Below, one piece after another: positions 33,901 through 41,812 of a stretch of 64,000 nucleotides of DNA. The position numbers and the translations under genes are program-made. Origin of the DNA: JBFXAN01 sp050184225 (GTDB lineage: Bacteria; Chloroflexota; Dehalococcoidia; CAUJGQ01); contig JBFXAN010000003.1 in the NCBI GenBank assembly GCA_050184225.1, positions 1 through 64,000 on the forward strand. The letters run 5' to 3'. Each line of letters opens with the position of its first letter. The stretch's first letter is position 1. The notes below the pieces were generated by a model that saw only the letters and a program-made list of their open reading frames with translations, made no database searches and was not told where the DNA came from.

Positions 33901-35339
33901 TGACCGAAACACCCGAACGCTTTGACCTGGTAATCCTCGGCTCCGGCTCCACCGCCTTCGCCGCCGCCCTCCGCGCGGCCGAGTTGGGCAAGACGGCGGT
34001 GATGATCGAGGAGCGGACCCTGGGCGGCACCTGCGTCAACCGCGGCTGCCTGCCCAGCAAGAACCTGATCGAGGCGGCCCGCATCGTCTGGGAGGCGGCC
34101 CACCCCCGCTATCCGGGCCTCCGCCCGGCCACGGTTGCCGTGGATTTTCCCGAGCTTATCCGCCAGAAGGACGCGGTCGTTCACGACTACCGCGATCGCA
34201 AGTACAACTCCATCGTGGAGGACGCCGCCCAGATCAAGGTCTACGTCGGCCACGCAAGCTTTGTCGATGACCGCGTCGTATCGGTGAACGGTCGCACCGT
34301 GCGCGGCGAGCAGGTCCTGATCGCCACTGGTACCCGCCCCACGCTGCCACCGATCGAGGGCCTCGACCAGGTACCGTACCTGACCTCCGACCTGCTGACG
34401 TCGGATGAGCCCCAGGAACTGAGCGACCTGCCCCGCTCGCTCGTGATCGTGGGTGGCGGCTACATCGCGTTGGAGTTGGGGCAGATGTTCCATCGCTTCG
34501 GCAGCGAGGTCACCATCCTCGAGCGCAGCCGCACCATCCTCAAGGACTACGAGCCGGAGGTTGCGCTCGCCCTCACCGAGACGCTGCGCGATGAAGGCAT
34601 CAACCTCGTCACCGGGGTCGCGGCGCGGCGGGTTGCCCAGCAGAACGGTGACGTCGTCGTTGTGGGCGACAAAGGCGGTGCCGAGCAGCGCTTCCGCGCC
34701 GAGCGGCTCCTGATTGCCACGGGTCGCGCGCCCAACACCGACGGCATCGGCCTCGACCGGGCCGGCGTGGCGCTGGACGAGCGCGGCTTCGTGCGCGTCG
34801 CCGACGAGTTGCGCACGAACGTCCCCCACATCTGGGCCGCCGGCGATGTCATCGGCCGGCACACGGGCAGCCAGCTCGCCACCCCGGTGGGCGCCCACGA
34901 CGGTGGCATCGTCGCCGACAACGCGCTGGGTGGCGAGCGACGTACCGTCGACCACACGGTCATCCCGCGCACGATCTTCACGGACCCGCAGGTCGCCGTG
35001 GTGGGCCTGACCGATGCCGAAGCCACCGCGCGGGGCCACCGCTGCTGGTGCAACACCATCCCGGTCGAGCTTGTCCCGCGGGCGGGCGTCATCCGCGACA
35101 CACGTGGGGTGGCCAAGATCGTCCTTGACGCCGACACGAACAAGGTACTCGGCGTCTCGCTCGTGATGCGCGACGCCGGCGAGGTGATCCACGAGGCGGC
35201 GATGGCGCTGCGCTTCGGCGCGACCGTGGATGACTTCATCGATCTGCTGCACGTCTACCCGACGATGGCGGAGGCGCTCAAAATCGTCGCCATCTCCCGC
35301 TATAAGGATCCGGCCAAGCTGTCCTGCTGCGCCGAGTGA
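33900..35339 (+). CDS. merA: mercuric reductase
   Basis: This 479-aa flavoprotein starts at ATG 33900 in a TGATG overlap. It has the FAD motif VILGSGSTAFAAALRAAELG, the redox pair GGTCVNRGCLPSKNL, the NADPH motif IVGGGYIALELGQMF, the FAD-binding AAGDVIGRH, and a C-terminal SCCAE with the vicinal Cys pair that binds Hg(II) in the partner active site. It lacks the extra N-terminal HMA domain of many MerA proteins, as in short forms. It reduces Hg(II) to Hg(0) with NADPH in the cytoplasm. The CC tail separates it from ordinary dihydrolipoamide dehydrogenases. Confidence 0.95.
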   Translation: MTETPERFDLVILGSGSTAFAAALRAAELGKTAVMIEERTLGGTCVNRGCLPSKNLIEAARIVWEAAHPRYPGLRPATVAVDFPELIRQKDAVVHDYRDRKYNSIVEDAAQIKVYVGHASFVDDRVVSVNGRTVRGEQVLIATGTRPTLPPIEGLDQVPYLTSDLLTSDEPQELSDLPRSLVIVGGGYIALELGQMFHRFGSEVTILERSRTILKDYEPEVALALTETLRDEGINLVTGVAARRVAQQNGDVVVVGDKGGAEQRFRAERLLIATGRAPNTDGIGLDRAGVALDERGFVRVADELRTNVPHIWAAGDVIGRHTGSQLATPVGAHDGGIVADNALGGERRTVDHTVIPRTIFTDPQVAVVGLTDAEATARGHRCWCNTIPVELVPRAGVIRDTRGVAKIVLDADTNKVLGVSLVMRDAGEVIHEAAMALRFGATVDDFIDLLHVYPTMAEALKIVAISRYKDPAKLSCCAE

Positions 35340-35366
35340 CGAGGAGCGCACGGGACGGAGGACGCC

Positions 35367-36053
35367 ATGACCTATGCCCGCGCCGAACAGTTGACCGCCG
35401 ACGACGCGACCTTCTACCAGACCATCCTGCGCGAGTTTCCCCGGCGCGGTGGCCCGCCGGATGCGGCGTGGCTCGCGGCTGAGGCGGCTGCCCGCGGCCT
35501 GGACGCGGAGGCGACGCTGGCCCACCTGGCGCAGCACGACCTCATCGTCCGCGACCCGGCCACGGGCACGATCCGGAGCATGTACCCGTTCTCCGCTGCG
35601 CCGACGCCACATCGGGTATCGGTCGAGGGCGCCCGGCCCGTCTATGCGATGTGCGCCGTCGACGCGCTCGGCATCCCGTTCATGCTGGAGCGCGACGCCG
35701 TGATCGAGTCGTTGGACCCGACGACGGACATGCCCATCCGGGTGGAGGTGCGCGGCGGCGAGGCTCGGTGGGAGCCACCGACGGCCGCTGTGCTGACGGC
35801 GTCTATCGAGGAAGCCCAAGGGCCGAAGGCGATAAGCTGCTGCCCGGTGATCAACTTCTTTGCCACGGCCGAGGCCGCCGAAGCCTACCGCGCCGCCCAT
35901 CCGGCGGTCGCGGGCCGCGTGCTGACGCAGGAGGAAGCCGTCGCGCACGGCAAGCGTTATTTCGGCGGGCTGCTCGCCCCCGACGGGCCGACCTGCGGCT
36001 GCGACGGCGAGGCGTGCGGGCATCGGCCTCCGTTCGAGCGGCACGTGTCATGA
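35367..36053 (+). CDS. merB: organomercurial lyase
   Basis: This 228-aa protein starts at ATG 35367 behind GACGGAGGACGCC. The MerB signature is complete: VYAMCAVDALGIPFML contains the catalytic Cys and Asp (C96/D99 equivalents), and AISCCPVINFF supplies the second catalytic Cys. It cleaves C-Hg bonds of organomercurials, giving Hg(II) for MerA. The C-terminus GPTCGCDGEACGHRPPFE carries extra Cys residues that may hold released Hg(II). The stop overlaps the next gene (TCATGA). Confidence 0.95.
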   Translation: MTYARAEQLTADDATFYQTILREFPRRGGPPDAAWLAAEAAARGLDAEATLAHLAQHDLIVRDPATGTIRSMYPFSAAPTPHRVSVEGARPVYAMCAVDALGIPFMLERDAVIESLDPTTDMPIRVEVRGGEARWEPPTAAVLTASIEEAQGPKAISCCPVINFFATAEAAEAYRAAHPAVAGRVLTQEEAVAHGKRYFGGLLAPDGPTCGCDGEACGHRPPFERHVS

Positions 36054-36616
36054 CCAGACGTTTGGCAGTCCTCGCCGTTCTCATCTCCGTCATCGGGGCC
36101 ATCGTCGTCGCGAGCCGGCCGTGGTCGCACGGGACCGGGGACGACGTTACCCTTACCGACCTCGCCGCCGTGGAGAAGCTTCGGACCCGCTTCAACCAGG
36201 ACACCGGGATGCCGCGCCTCGTCCTCCTGCTCTCGCCTACCTGAAGCGAATGCCGCGCCGGCGCCCGGTGGGTGCAAAAGGAGATCCTTGAGGAGCATCC
36301 GGATAGCGACGTGCGCGTGTACGTCATCTGGCTCTCGATGCTGCCGCAGGACAGTCGCGCCCACTGGGACGCGGGCCTCATGCCGGATCGTCGCGCGACG
36401 CATCTCTGGGATAGGGACCGGTCGGTGAGCCGGTGGTTCGGTGAGCACATGGAGCGCATCGACGGTTTCGTCTGGGATACGTACTTGCTCTACGGCCCCG
36501 ACGCGCGCTGGGACGCGATCCCGGCGCCGCTGCTCGGCGCGGGCCGGACGATGATCGAGCGACGAGAGGCCTGGCCATCCAGATCAGGCCCCTCCTCACC
36601 CGTGAACGCTTCCTGA
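36050..36616 (+). CDS. mer-linked thioredoxin-like selenoprotein (in-frame UGA at 36242)
   Basis: This 188-aa product is proposed with UGA 36242-36244 read as selenocysteine 65. A signal anchor (LAVLAVLISVIGAIVVAS) is followed by MPRLVLLLSPT, UGA, SECRAGARWVQKEIL, giving a U-x-x-C redox motif at the tip of a thioredoxin-type beta-alpha unit. The second half (VRVYVIWLSMLPQD, then DGFVWDTYLLYGPDARWD) continues in the same frame with normal codon use. A hairpin at 36256-36270 fits a SECIS. The ATG overlaps the merB stop, so it belongs to the mercury operon. The exact family is unnamed to me; a Hg- or peroxide-directed extracytoplasmic thiol/selenol enzyme is inferred. Confidence 0.75.
36256..36270 (+). 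promoter_or_regulatory. SECIS-like hairpin after UGA 36242
   Basis: A 6-bp stem (36256-36261 with 36265-36270, one G-U pair) closing a CGC loop, starting 12 nt after the UGA. Confidence 0.55.
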
Positions 36617-36762
36617 CTGGATCGTCCCTCCATGATGCAGGCGAGTCGCTCATGCTGGCTTCGGCACATCGTGGACGAGGAGGGGTCGAGGGGAAATACA
36701 CCGACCCTTCCGATCACGGATGTTGCGCCAGCGCCGTCCGGCGACCCTTCGGCACCCCGATG

Positions 36763-37953
36763 CTATCCCGCCCGAAAGGTGTTGGGCGCGGTGATCGGCG
36801 TCGAACAGTTGACGACGAACGACGTGCCGCCGGTATCCGGCGTGCCGGGGAAGAGCTGCAGCTCGTTCGCCCTCTCCTTGGCGAGGATGTCCGCCTCTGT
36901 GGTTAGCAGCGAGGGCGCCGTGCCCTGCTTCCACATCGCCGTGACATGCTCCCACATCGGGCTCCAGGAGGGTTCGCCCGCCTTGGAGGCGAAGATGCTC
37001 GGTTGGAAGCCCATCGCCGCGTGGCCGGGGATGCCATTGCCGAAGACGTAGATCTTCTCTGTCGCGCCCGCCGCCGTTAGGTCCGCCGCCTTGGGCGCGC
37101 CGACGACGTTCATCATCGGCGCCATCGGCACGGCACCGGTGTCGGTGATAATGTAGTAGCTCTCCGGGTAGCACTGATGCAGCTTGAACGTCACGGTCAT
37201 TGCGTTCGTGTCCGGCGCCGAGACGAGCGGGCCGCCCTCCAGCGCCTTCTCGAACTTCGCGTCCACCAGCAGCTCGCCGCCCGGCCACTTCACGAAAGGG
37301 TAGTTGACGATCGTGGTCGTGGTCTCCAGCTTGGCCGCGCCGGAGCCGACGGCCGCCTTGACCTTCTCCGCAGAGTCGAGCATCTCCGGCGTGCCGTTCC
37401 AGGTGAGCCGGTTCACGCGCAGGAGCGGCGTGAAGTCCGGCTGGCCGGGCGCGGTGCTCACCACCGCCGTCTGGCCGGTCGCGCCCTTCTCGACGAGATA
37501 GATCTCGCCGTGCAGGGTGTTGCGCGTGGCGCCGGAGAGCTTCGGCACGAAGACGAGCTTCTCCTGCTCCGCGAACGCCTTGTCCGAGGCATCGGTGCGC
37601 ACGACGTAGACTTTCTGGCCGTTGAAGCTCGCCGGGTACAGCTTGAAGGTCACCCAGCCACCCTGCCACGCCCAACCCTTATCGTTGAGCAGGCGGAAGT
37701 CCGTCACATCGCCCACGAGCTTGTTCGCCTGCGCCTGCGCCTGTTCGGGCGTCGGCGCGGCGCCGGCAGCCTGCGTCGGAGCCGCGGTCGCCGCCTGCCC
37801 GACGGCAGTCGATTGCGGTGTCGTCCGGCTGCCGCTTCCGTCACCGTCGTCCGATGAGCATGCCGCCGCGACGGCGAGCGCCAGCGTGCCGCTCCCCGCC
37901 GTGCCGAGGAACCGCCGCCGCGTGAGCGCGCGTTTTCCTCCGGGTGTCCACAC
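36763..37953 (-). CDS. Tat-exported DUF7482-like protein
   Basis: This 396-aa protein starts at GTG 37953 with AGGGA 7 nt upstream. The N-terminus has the twin-arginine signal LTRRRFLGTAGSGTLALAV followed by a lipoprotein-like ACSSD. Residues about 90-230 contain KVYVVRTDASDKAFAEQEKL and LLRVNRLTWNGTPEMLDSAE with IVNYPFVKWPGGELL, like the shorter DUF7482-type proteins at 19517 and 20099; the second half has KIYVFGNGIPGHAAMGFQPS, a related unit. It thus looks like a two-unit version of that family. It is probably driven by box A (38051). Function unknown. Confidence 0.7.
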   Translation of the reverse strand: MWTPGGKRALTRRRFLGTAGSGTLALAVAAACSSDDGDGSGSRTTPQSTAVGQAATAAPTQAAGAAPTPEQAQAQANKLVGDVTDFRLLNDKGWAWQGGWVTFKLYPASFNGQKVYVVRTDASDKAFAEQEKLVFVPKLSGATRNTLHGEIYLVEKGATGQTAVVSTAPGQPDFTPLLRVNRLTWNGTPEMLDSAEKVKAAVGSGAAKLETTTTIVNYPFVKWPGGELLVDAKFEKALEGGPLVSAPDTNAMTVTFKLHQCYPESYYIITDTGAVPMAPMMNVVGAPKAADLTAAGATEKIYVFGNGIPGHAAMGFQPSIFASKAGEPSWSPMWEHVTAMWKQGTAPSLLTTEADILAKERANELQLFPGTPDTGGTSFVVNCSTPITAPNTFRAG

Positions 37954-38050
37954 CGATCGGTCCCTGGGTCCATCCTCCTCCCAGCTGTGGCCGCGGCATA
38001 TCGCCGTCCAACAGCCAGAGCGAGCGTAGGTGCGGCGTACGGTGGCTGAA

Positions 38051-38066
38051 TGTATTCGCGGTTACG
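38051..38066 (-). promoter_or_regulatory. GTAN8TAC box A
   Basis: TGTATTCGCGGTTACG on the plus strand. Reading minus, TACGCT (38028-38023) begins 23 bp after the box, pointing to the Tat-exported DUF7482-like gene. Confidence 0.6.
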
Positions 38067-38181
38067 AAGCGGCGTACTCGGCCGCACGCCGCTCGCGAGC
38101 TACGGCCCGCTCACGCTCACCCGCGGCGATGTCACCACCTATGGGTGTCATGCCCCGGGTATCGCCGGGTCCTCGCCGCCA

Positions 38182-38224
38182 TGTAACCTCGATTACAGTC
38201 CGCGTCCTCGCGCGCACCTACGGT
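38182..38224 (+). promoter_or_regulatory. GTAN8TAC box B with -10
   Basis: Box TGTAACCTCGATTACA (38182-38197) and -10 TACGGT (38219-38224) with 22 bp between TAC and -10, placing the box centre at -41.5. It drives the FAD oxidoreductase at 38330. Confidence 0.7.
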
Positions 38225-38329
38225 GGGGGTGATGGAGTTCGCGGACCGAGCGCATGATTGCGCCGCGCGGCGGTCGGTGTGTCCATCGGCCGGGCCGCAC
38301 CGAGCACCCGAGGCGACCCTAGGAGGAGT

Positions 38330-39784
38330 ATGGCGGTGGAGCAGCGCTTCGACGCGATCGTGATCGGGGCCGGCGAGGCGGGGACGGAAGTTGCCAGCCG
38401 CGTGGTCGAGGCCGGGCAGCGCGTGGCGATGGTGTACAAGCGGCCCTACGGCAGCACCTGCCTGAACACCGGCTGCGTACCCAGCAAGTTCATGATCCAC
38501 CGGGCGCGCGTGGCCCAGGTCGTGCGCGGCGCCGATCACTTCCACGTGCGCGCGGGCATGCCGCAGGTGGACCTCGCCGCCATCGTGCGCGAGAAGGACG
38601 AGATGGTTGCGGCGCACCGGGACCAGTCCTTCGGGGGTGCCCAGGCGGCGGCGAACCTCACCCTCATTGAGGGTGAGGCGCGCTTCCTCTCTGACCGTCG
38701 GATTGCGGTCGGGGACCGCACACTGCGCGCGGACACGATCTTCGTCGCCACCGGCATGCGACCGCTCATCCCCGGCATCGACGGGCTCGACCGTGTCCCC
38801 TTCCTCACGAACGAGAGCGTAATGGACCTCACCGAACTGCCGGAGCACCTGATCGTCGTGGGCGGTGGCTACATCGCCTGCGAGCTAGGGCAGACGTTCC
38901 GTCGGTACGGATCACGGGTCACGATCGTGCAGAGCCGCGACCATCTTGTCCCGCACGAAGAGCCGGACGTGAGCACGCTGCTGGAGCGCGCCCTCACCGC
39001 CGAAGGGATCGAACTCGTGCTGGGGCACCGCGTTACACGCGTGGAGCCGGCGGGAAGCGGGGTGCGCGTGACCGCGCACGCAGAGGGTGGTCGCGAGCGA
39101 ATCGTGGAGGGGACCTACTTGCTTATCGCCGCCGGACGCCGGCCGAACACGGATACGCTCGCGCTCGAAACGGCCGGTGTTGAAGTGGACGAGAAGGGTT
39201 TCGTCACGGTTGACGAGTACCTCCAGACGACTGCGCCCGGCATCTGGGCGATCGGGGACGTCAATGGCGAGCAGCCGTTCACGCGCGTCTGCCAGGAAGA
39301 GGGCAAGGTGGCCTACGCCAACTCGTACACCGGCGCCCGCATCAAGATGGAGCGTCACTATCTCGGGCGTGCGATCTTCACCGACCCGGAGATCGGCTCT
39401 GTCGGGCTGACCGAGCGTGAAGCACGTGCGCAGGGCCACGACGTTGCGGCAGGGCTGGTCACCTTCGACCGGGTCGAGAAGGCCGAGCTGATCGGCGAAA
39501 CGACCGGGCTGATCAAGTATGTGGTCGAGCGCGACACCCGCCGGCTGCTCGGCTGTCATGTGATCGGCCCCCAGGCTGCCGACTTGATCTTCAGCGCGAT
39601 CCTCGTCATGCGCCACGGTGGCACGCTCGATGAGATCGCCAAAGCCGTGGGGATCTTCCCCACGCTCCAGGAAGGGATGGGGGGCACGGCGCGCGGCCTG
39701 CTGCGCAAGCTCGCTCCGGACGAAGTAGCGGGACCGCTCGTCGGTGTCCCTGTCGACCACGAAGCACGTTTGGAAAGGAGGTGA
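38330..39784 (+). CDS. MerA-like FAD-dependent disulfide oxidoreductase
   Basis: This 484-aa protein starts at ATG 38330 with AGGAGGAG immediately before it. It has VIGAGEAGTEVASRVVEAG, the redox motif GSTCLNTGCVPSKF, IVVGGGYIACELGQTFRRYG for NAD(P), WAIGDVNGEQPFTRVCQEEG and the dimer domain AIFTDPEIGSVGLTEREA. There is no vicinal CC at the C-terminus, so it is not a true mercuric reductase; it belongs to the broad class including lipoamide dehydrogenases and related thiol reductases. The end lacks the His-Glu of lipoamide dehydrogenase (VGIFPTLQEGMGG). Controlled by box B; substrate unknown, perhaps a low-molecular-weight disulfide. Confidence 0.85.
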   Translation: MAVEQRFDAIVIGAGEAGTEVASRVVEAGQRVAMVYKRPYGSTCLNTGCVPSKFMIHRARVAQVVRGADHFHVRAGMPQVDLAAIVREKDEMVAAHRDQSFGGAQAAANLTLIEGEARFLSDRRIAVGDRTLRADTIFVATGMRPLIPGIDGLDRVPFLTNESVMDLTELPEHLIVVGGGYIACELGQTFRRYGSRVTIVQSRDHLVPHEEPDVSTLLERALTAEGIELVLGHRVTRVEPAGSGVRVTAHAEGGRERIVEGTYLLIAAGRRPNTDTLALETAGVEVDEKGFVTVDEYLQTTAPGIWAIGDVNGEQPFTRVCQEEGKVAYANSYTGARIKMERHYLGRAIFTDPEIGSVGLTEREARAQGHDVAAGLVTFDRVEKAELIGETTGLIKYVVERDTRRLLGCHVIGPQAADLIFSAILVMRHGGTLDEIAKAVGIFPTLQEGMGGTARGLLRKLAPDEVAGPLVGVPVDHEARLERR

Positions 39785-39789
39785 ACGCA

Positions 39790-39891
39790 GTGACACAGCA
39801 GAAGGGCTTCAAGTGCCCCGCGTGCGGCGCCGAGTTCGAGTCGCAGGAGCAGCTTGAGCAGCACGGCAAGCAGGACCACCAGAAGAAGTGA
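39790..39891 (+). CDS. 33-aa zinc-finger-like peptide
   Basis: It starts at GTG 39790 behind a strong AGGAGGT, directly after the FAD oxidoreductase. It reads FKCPACGAEFESQEQLEQH followed by GKQDHQKK: a C-x2-C-x12-H-x4-H zinc finger of C2H2 spacing. Tiny bacterial C2H2 peptides of this kind occur singly in many genomes; their role is unknown. The strong ribosome-binding site and codon use argue that it is translated. Confidence 0.7.
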   Translation: MTQQKGFKCPACGAEFESQEQLEQHGKQDHQKK

Positions 39892-40035
39892 CCTCGCATG
39901 ATCGGGGCGACGAGAGGCGATGAGGCCGCAGGCCGCGGCCTCATCGCCTCTGCCTGCGCGTCTGGTGCGGTGGCTGTCCTGCGGGTACGGACAGGGACCG
40001 CACGTCGGCGTCGGACGAACTGCGAAGACTTGGCC

Positions 40036-40614
40036 TTACGCTATGCCGCCGGTCGCCCGCACGCGCAGGAACGTCCACTCCGGCCCCTCGCGCTGCTCCA
40101 ACCATTCGGCCGCCGAACGGGCCTTGAGCGGCTCGACGTCCACACCCAAGCCGTCGGCGAGGCGGGTCATGAAGTTGAAGAGGCAACTGATCAGGACGAC
40201 GGCGAGCACCTGCTCCTCGGCGAGGCCGGTCGCACGCAGCAGGTTGAGGTCATCCTCGGTCATCGCGGCCGGCTCGCGTGTGAGCTTCTTCGCGTAGGCA
40301 ACCATCGCCCTCTCTTGTGGACCGAGCGCCGGGTCGTCCTCGCCGTGCATCACGTGGTTGGCCAACTCGACATTTTCAGACTCTCGACGGAGCAACGCCC
40401 CATGGGAAATCGTTCAGTAGCGGCACCTGTTCACCGTCGAGACGGTGGTGGCGATCAGTTCCTCCTGCACGCGCGTGAGGGTGCTGCCGCCGAAGGTGAT
40501 GGCGCGGTTGAGGTCCATCACGGCCTGCATCGCCTTCGGGTTGATGCTCATACAGCGGATGATGTTCGCCTGCGCCCACGGCTCTGGGCGTGGTGCTTCT
40601 TCGATCCAGGACAT
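40036..40614 (-). CDS. AhpD/carboxymuconolactone-decarboxylase-like selenoprotein (in-frame UGA at 40416-40414)
   Basis: This 192-aa product is proposed with selenocysteine 67. It starts at ATG 40614 (SWIEEAPRPEPWAQANIIR), and has LTRVQEELIATTVSTVNRCRY, UGA, TISHGALLRRESENVELA. AhpD-type peroxidases have CxYCxxxHG here, so the motif becomes C-R-Y-U with the partner His retained. The C-terminal half (MVAYAKKLTREPAAMTEDDL, VLAVVLISCLFNFMTRLADG) is typical of peroxidase-related CMD proteins. A SECIS-like hairpin is at 40389-40401. AhpD proteins pass electrons to peroxiredoxins; a Sec peroxiredoxin is encoded 0.5 kb away. Confidence 0.85.
40389..40401 (-). promoter_or_regulatory. SECIS-like hairpin after UGA 40414
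   Basis: 5-bp stem GGGGC/GCUCC (one G-U pair) with a GUU loop beginning 18 nt after the UGA; identical loop and spacing to the deiodinase-like gene hairpin. Confidence 0.6.
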
Positions 40615-40670
40615 CACAACCTCCATGCATTGAGTAACATACACTGAGGATCGCAACGAGGAGACGGCTC

Positions 40671-41057
40671 TTGAACTCTGCGGCTTGCTCCGTTTGCTCA
40701 AGGCCGTTGCATCCGGCCTACCGCGTGCGAGGCACCGCACCTCGCTGCCTGCGTCACGCACTCCTCCATCCTGCCCTGCTCCGTCGTTCGCTGATCACCG
40801 CGCTCGTCGTCGGGACCATCCTGACAGCGATCAACCAGGGCGACCGCATCCTCGCTGGGGACGTGACGGCCGTGATGGTACTGAAAATCGGCCTCACCTA
40901 CTGCGTGCCCTTCTGCGTGTCCAGCTATGGCGCGCTCGGGGCCTCTCGTGTCTCCGGGGAGGATCCTGCGCCGGCTGCGCCCACAGCCGGCGATGCCTCG
41001 ATCGCCGCCTCTGGTGCGCCCGGCTTGAATCCCCACGGTTCCGGCCGGGTGCCCTAG
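40671..41057 (+). CDS. nrtS: NrtS-like nitrate/nitrite transporter
   Basis: This 128-aa protein starts at TTG 40671, chosen for GAGGAG 7 nt upstream. An N-terminal zinc-ribbon-like CSVC...C cluster precedes HALLHPALLRRSLITALVVG, TILTAINQGDRILAGD and KIGLTYCVPFCVSSYGAL: two membrane helices in the pattern of NrtS, the small nitrate/nitrite transporter first found in marine cyanobacteria. The tail after residue 100 is low-complexity Pro/Ala. A second homologue lies at 43957. A -10 (TACACT) is at 40640-40645, without a clear box. Confidence 0.7.
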   Translation: MNSAACSVCSRPLHPAYRVRGTAPRCLRHALLHPALLRRSLITALVVGTILTAINQGDRILAGDVTAVMVLKIGLTYCVPFCVSSYGALGASRVSGEDPAPAAPTAGDASIAASGAPGLNPHGSGRVP

Positions 41058-41106
41058 ACGATTCGATGCTGATACGTGACGAAATCGGCATGGCGATATC
41101 CATGGG

Positions 41107-41781
41107 CTACCGGGAGTCAACCAGTCGTCGCGTGCTGGCCTGCGCCTTGAGAAACTGTTCGGCCATCTGCGCGGTGCGGGTCGCCTCGGCGCGGTCGTCC
41201 TGGTCGCGCATCCGCTCCGCCAGCGCCGTCATCGCCATCTGCACCCCGCGCATGTAGGGCGCCAGCGTCTCCAGCGCGAGGGCGCGGGCGGACGGCTTCG
41301 GTTCCATGTGTTCGATGACGCCCGCACCGACTGGCACCGCCGGCAACCCGAGCGCGTCCAAAGCGGCGAGAATCTCCTCGTCTCCGGGACGGTCCATGAA
41401 GTCTGCGCCGGCGTAGCGGAAAACCTCACGGCCGTCCGGCGCGAGCACGACGATCGCCGGCCTGGCGATGTTCCTGCCCTCGTGCCAGACGCCGTACGGC
41501 TTGATCGCCTGCTCACCGTCCGGGTCGGAGAGCACCGCAAACGGGAGTGCCAGCTTCTCCACCATGGCGGCGTTCGCAGCCGGCACATCGACGGAGATTG
41601 CCGCGATACGGGCGCCGCGCCCGGTGAATTCGTCGTATGTTCGGGCGAGGCTGGCCAACTGGCCATTGCAGTATGGTCACCAGTCGCCACGGAAGAAGAC
41701 CAGGACGACGGCGTTCTGCTCCAGATGCTCGCTCAGCCGCCACTGCTGCCCAGCCTGGTCGGTAAGCATGAAGTCCTGCAT
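41107..41781 (-). CDS. peroxiredoxin-type selenoprotein (in-frame UGA at 41679-41677)
   Basis: This 224-aa product is proposed with selenocysteine 35. From ATG 41781 it reads MQDFMLTDQAGQQWRLSEHL, VVLVFFRGDW, UGA, PYCNGQLASLARTYDEF. AhpC/TSA proteins of this subfamily have FYRGDWCPYC, so the UGA is at the peroxidatic Cys with the second Cys (C38) kept. The rest is a normal peroxiredoxin (RIAAISVDVPAANAAMVEKL, LPFAVLSDPDGEQAIKPYGV) plus a 50-residue helical tail. A hairpin at 41652-41665 follows. It lies 31 nt after the deiodinase-like gene, in one transcript. Confidence 0.88.
41652..41665 (-). promoter_or_regulatory. SECIS-like hairpin after UGA 41677
   Basis: Stem UGGCC/GGCCA (5 bp) with loop AGUU, starting 12 nt after the UGA; G at position +18. 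Confidence 0.6.
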
Positions 41782-41812
41782 ATGCCACCTCGCGCTGGTG
41801 TTGGCGGGACGG

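Larger units (their letters stand above)
37954..38329. other. divergent regulatory region with two GTAN8TAC boxes
   Basis: This 376-bp region separates the Tat-exported protein (minus) from the FAD oxidoreductase (plus). It contains box A at 38051-38066 with a minus-strand -10 TACGCT and box B at 38182-38197 with a plus-strand -10 TACGGT. No gene is seen in it. Confidence 0.6.

Noticed and set aside
40630..40646. GAGTAACATACACTGA as an eleventh GTAN8TAC box
   Set aside because: The right half-site does not match (GTA-N8-TGA) and no -10 lies at the expected distance for the genes nearby.
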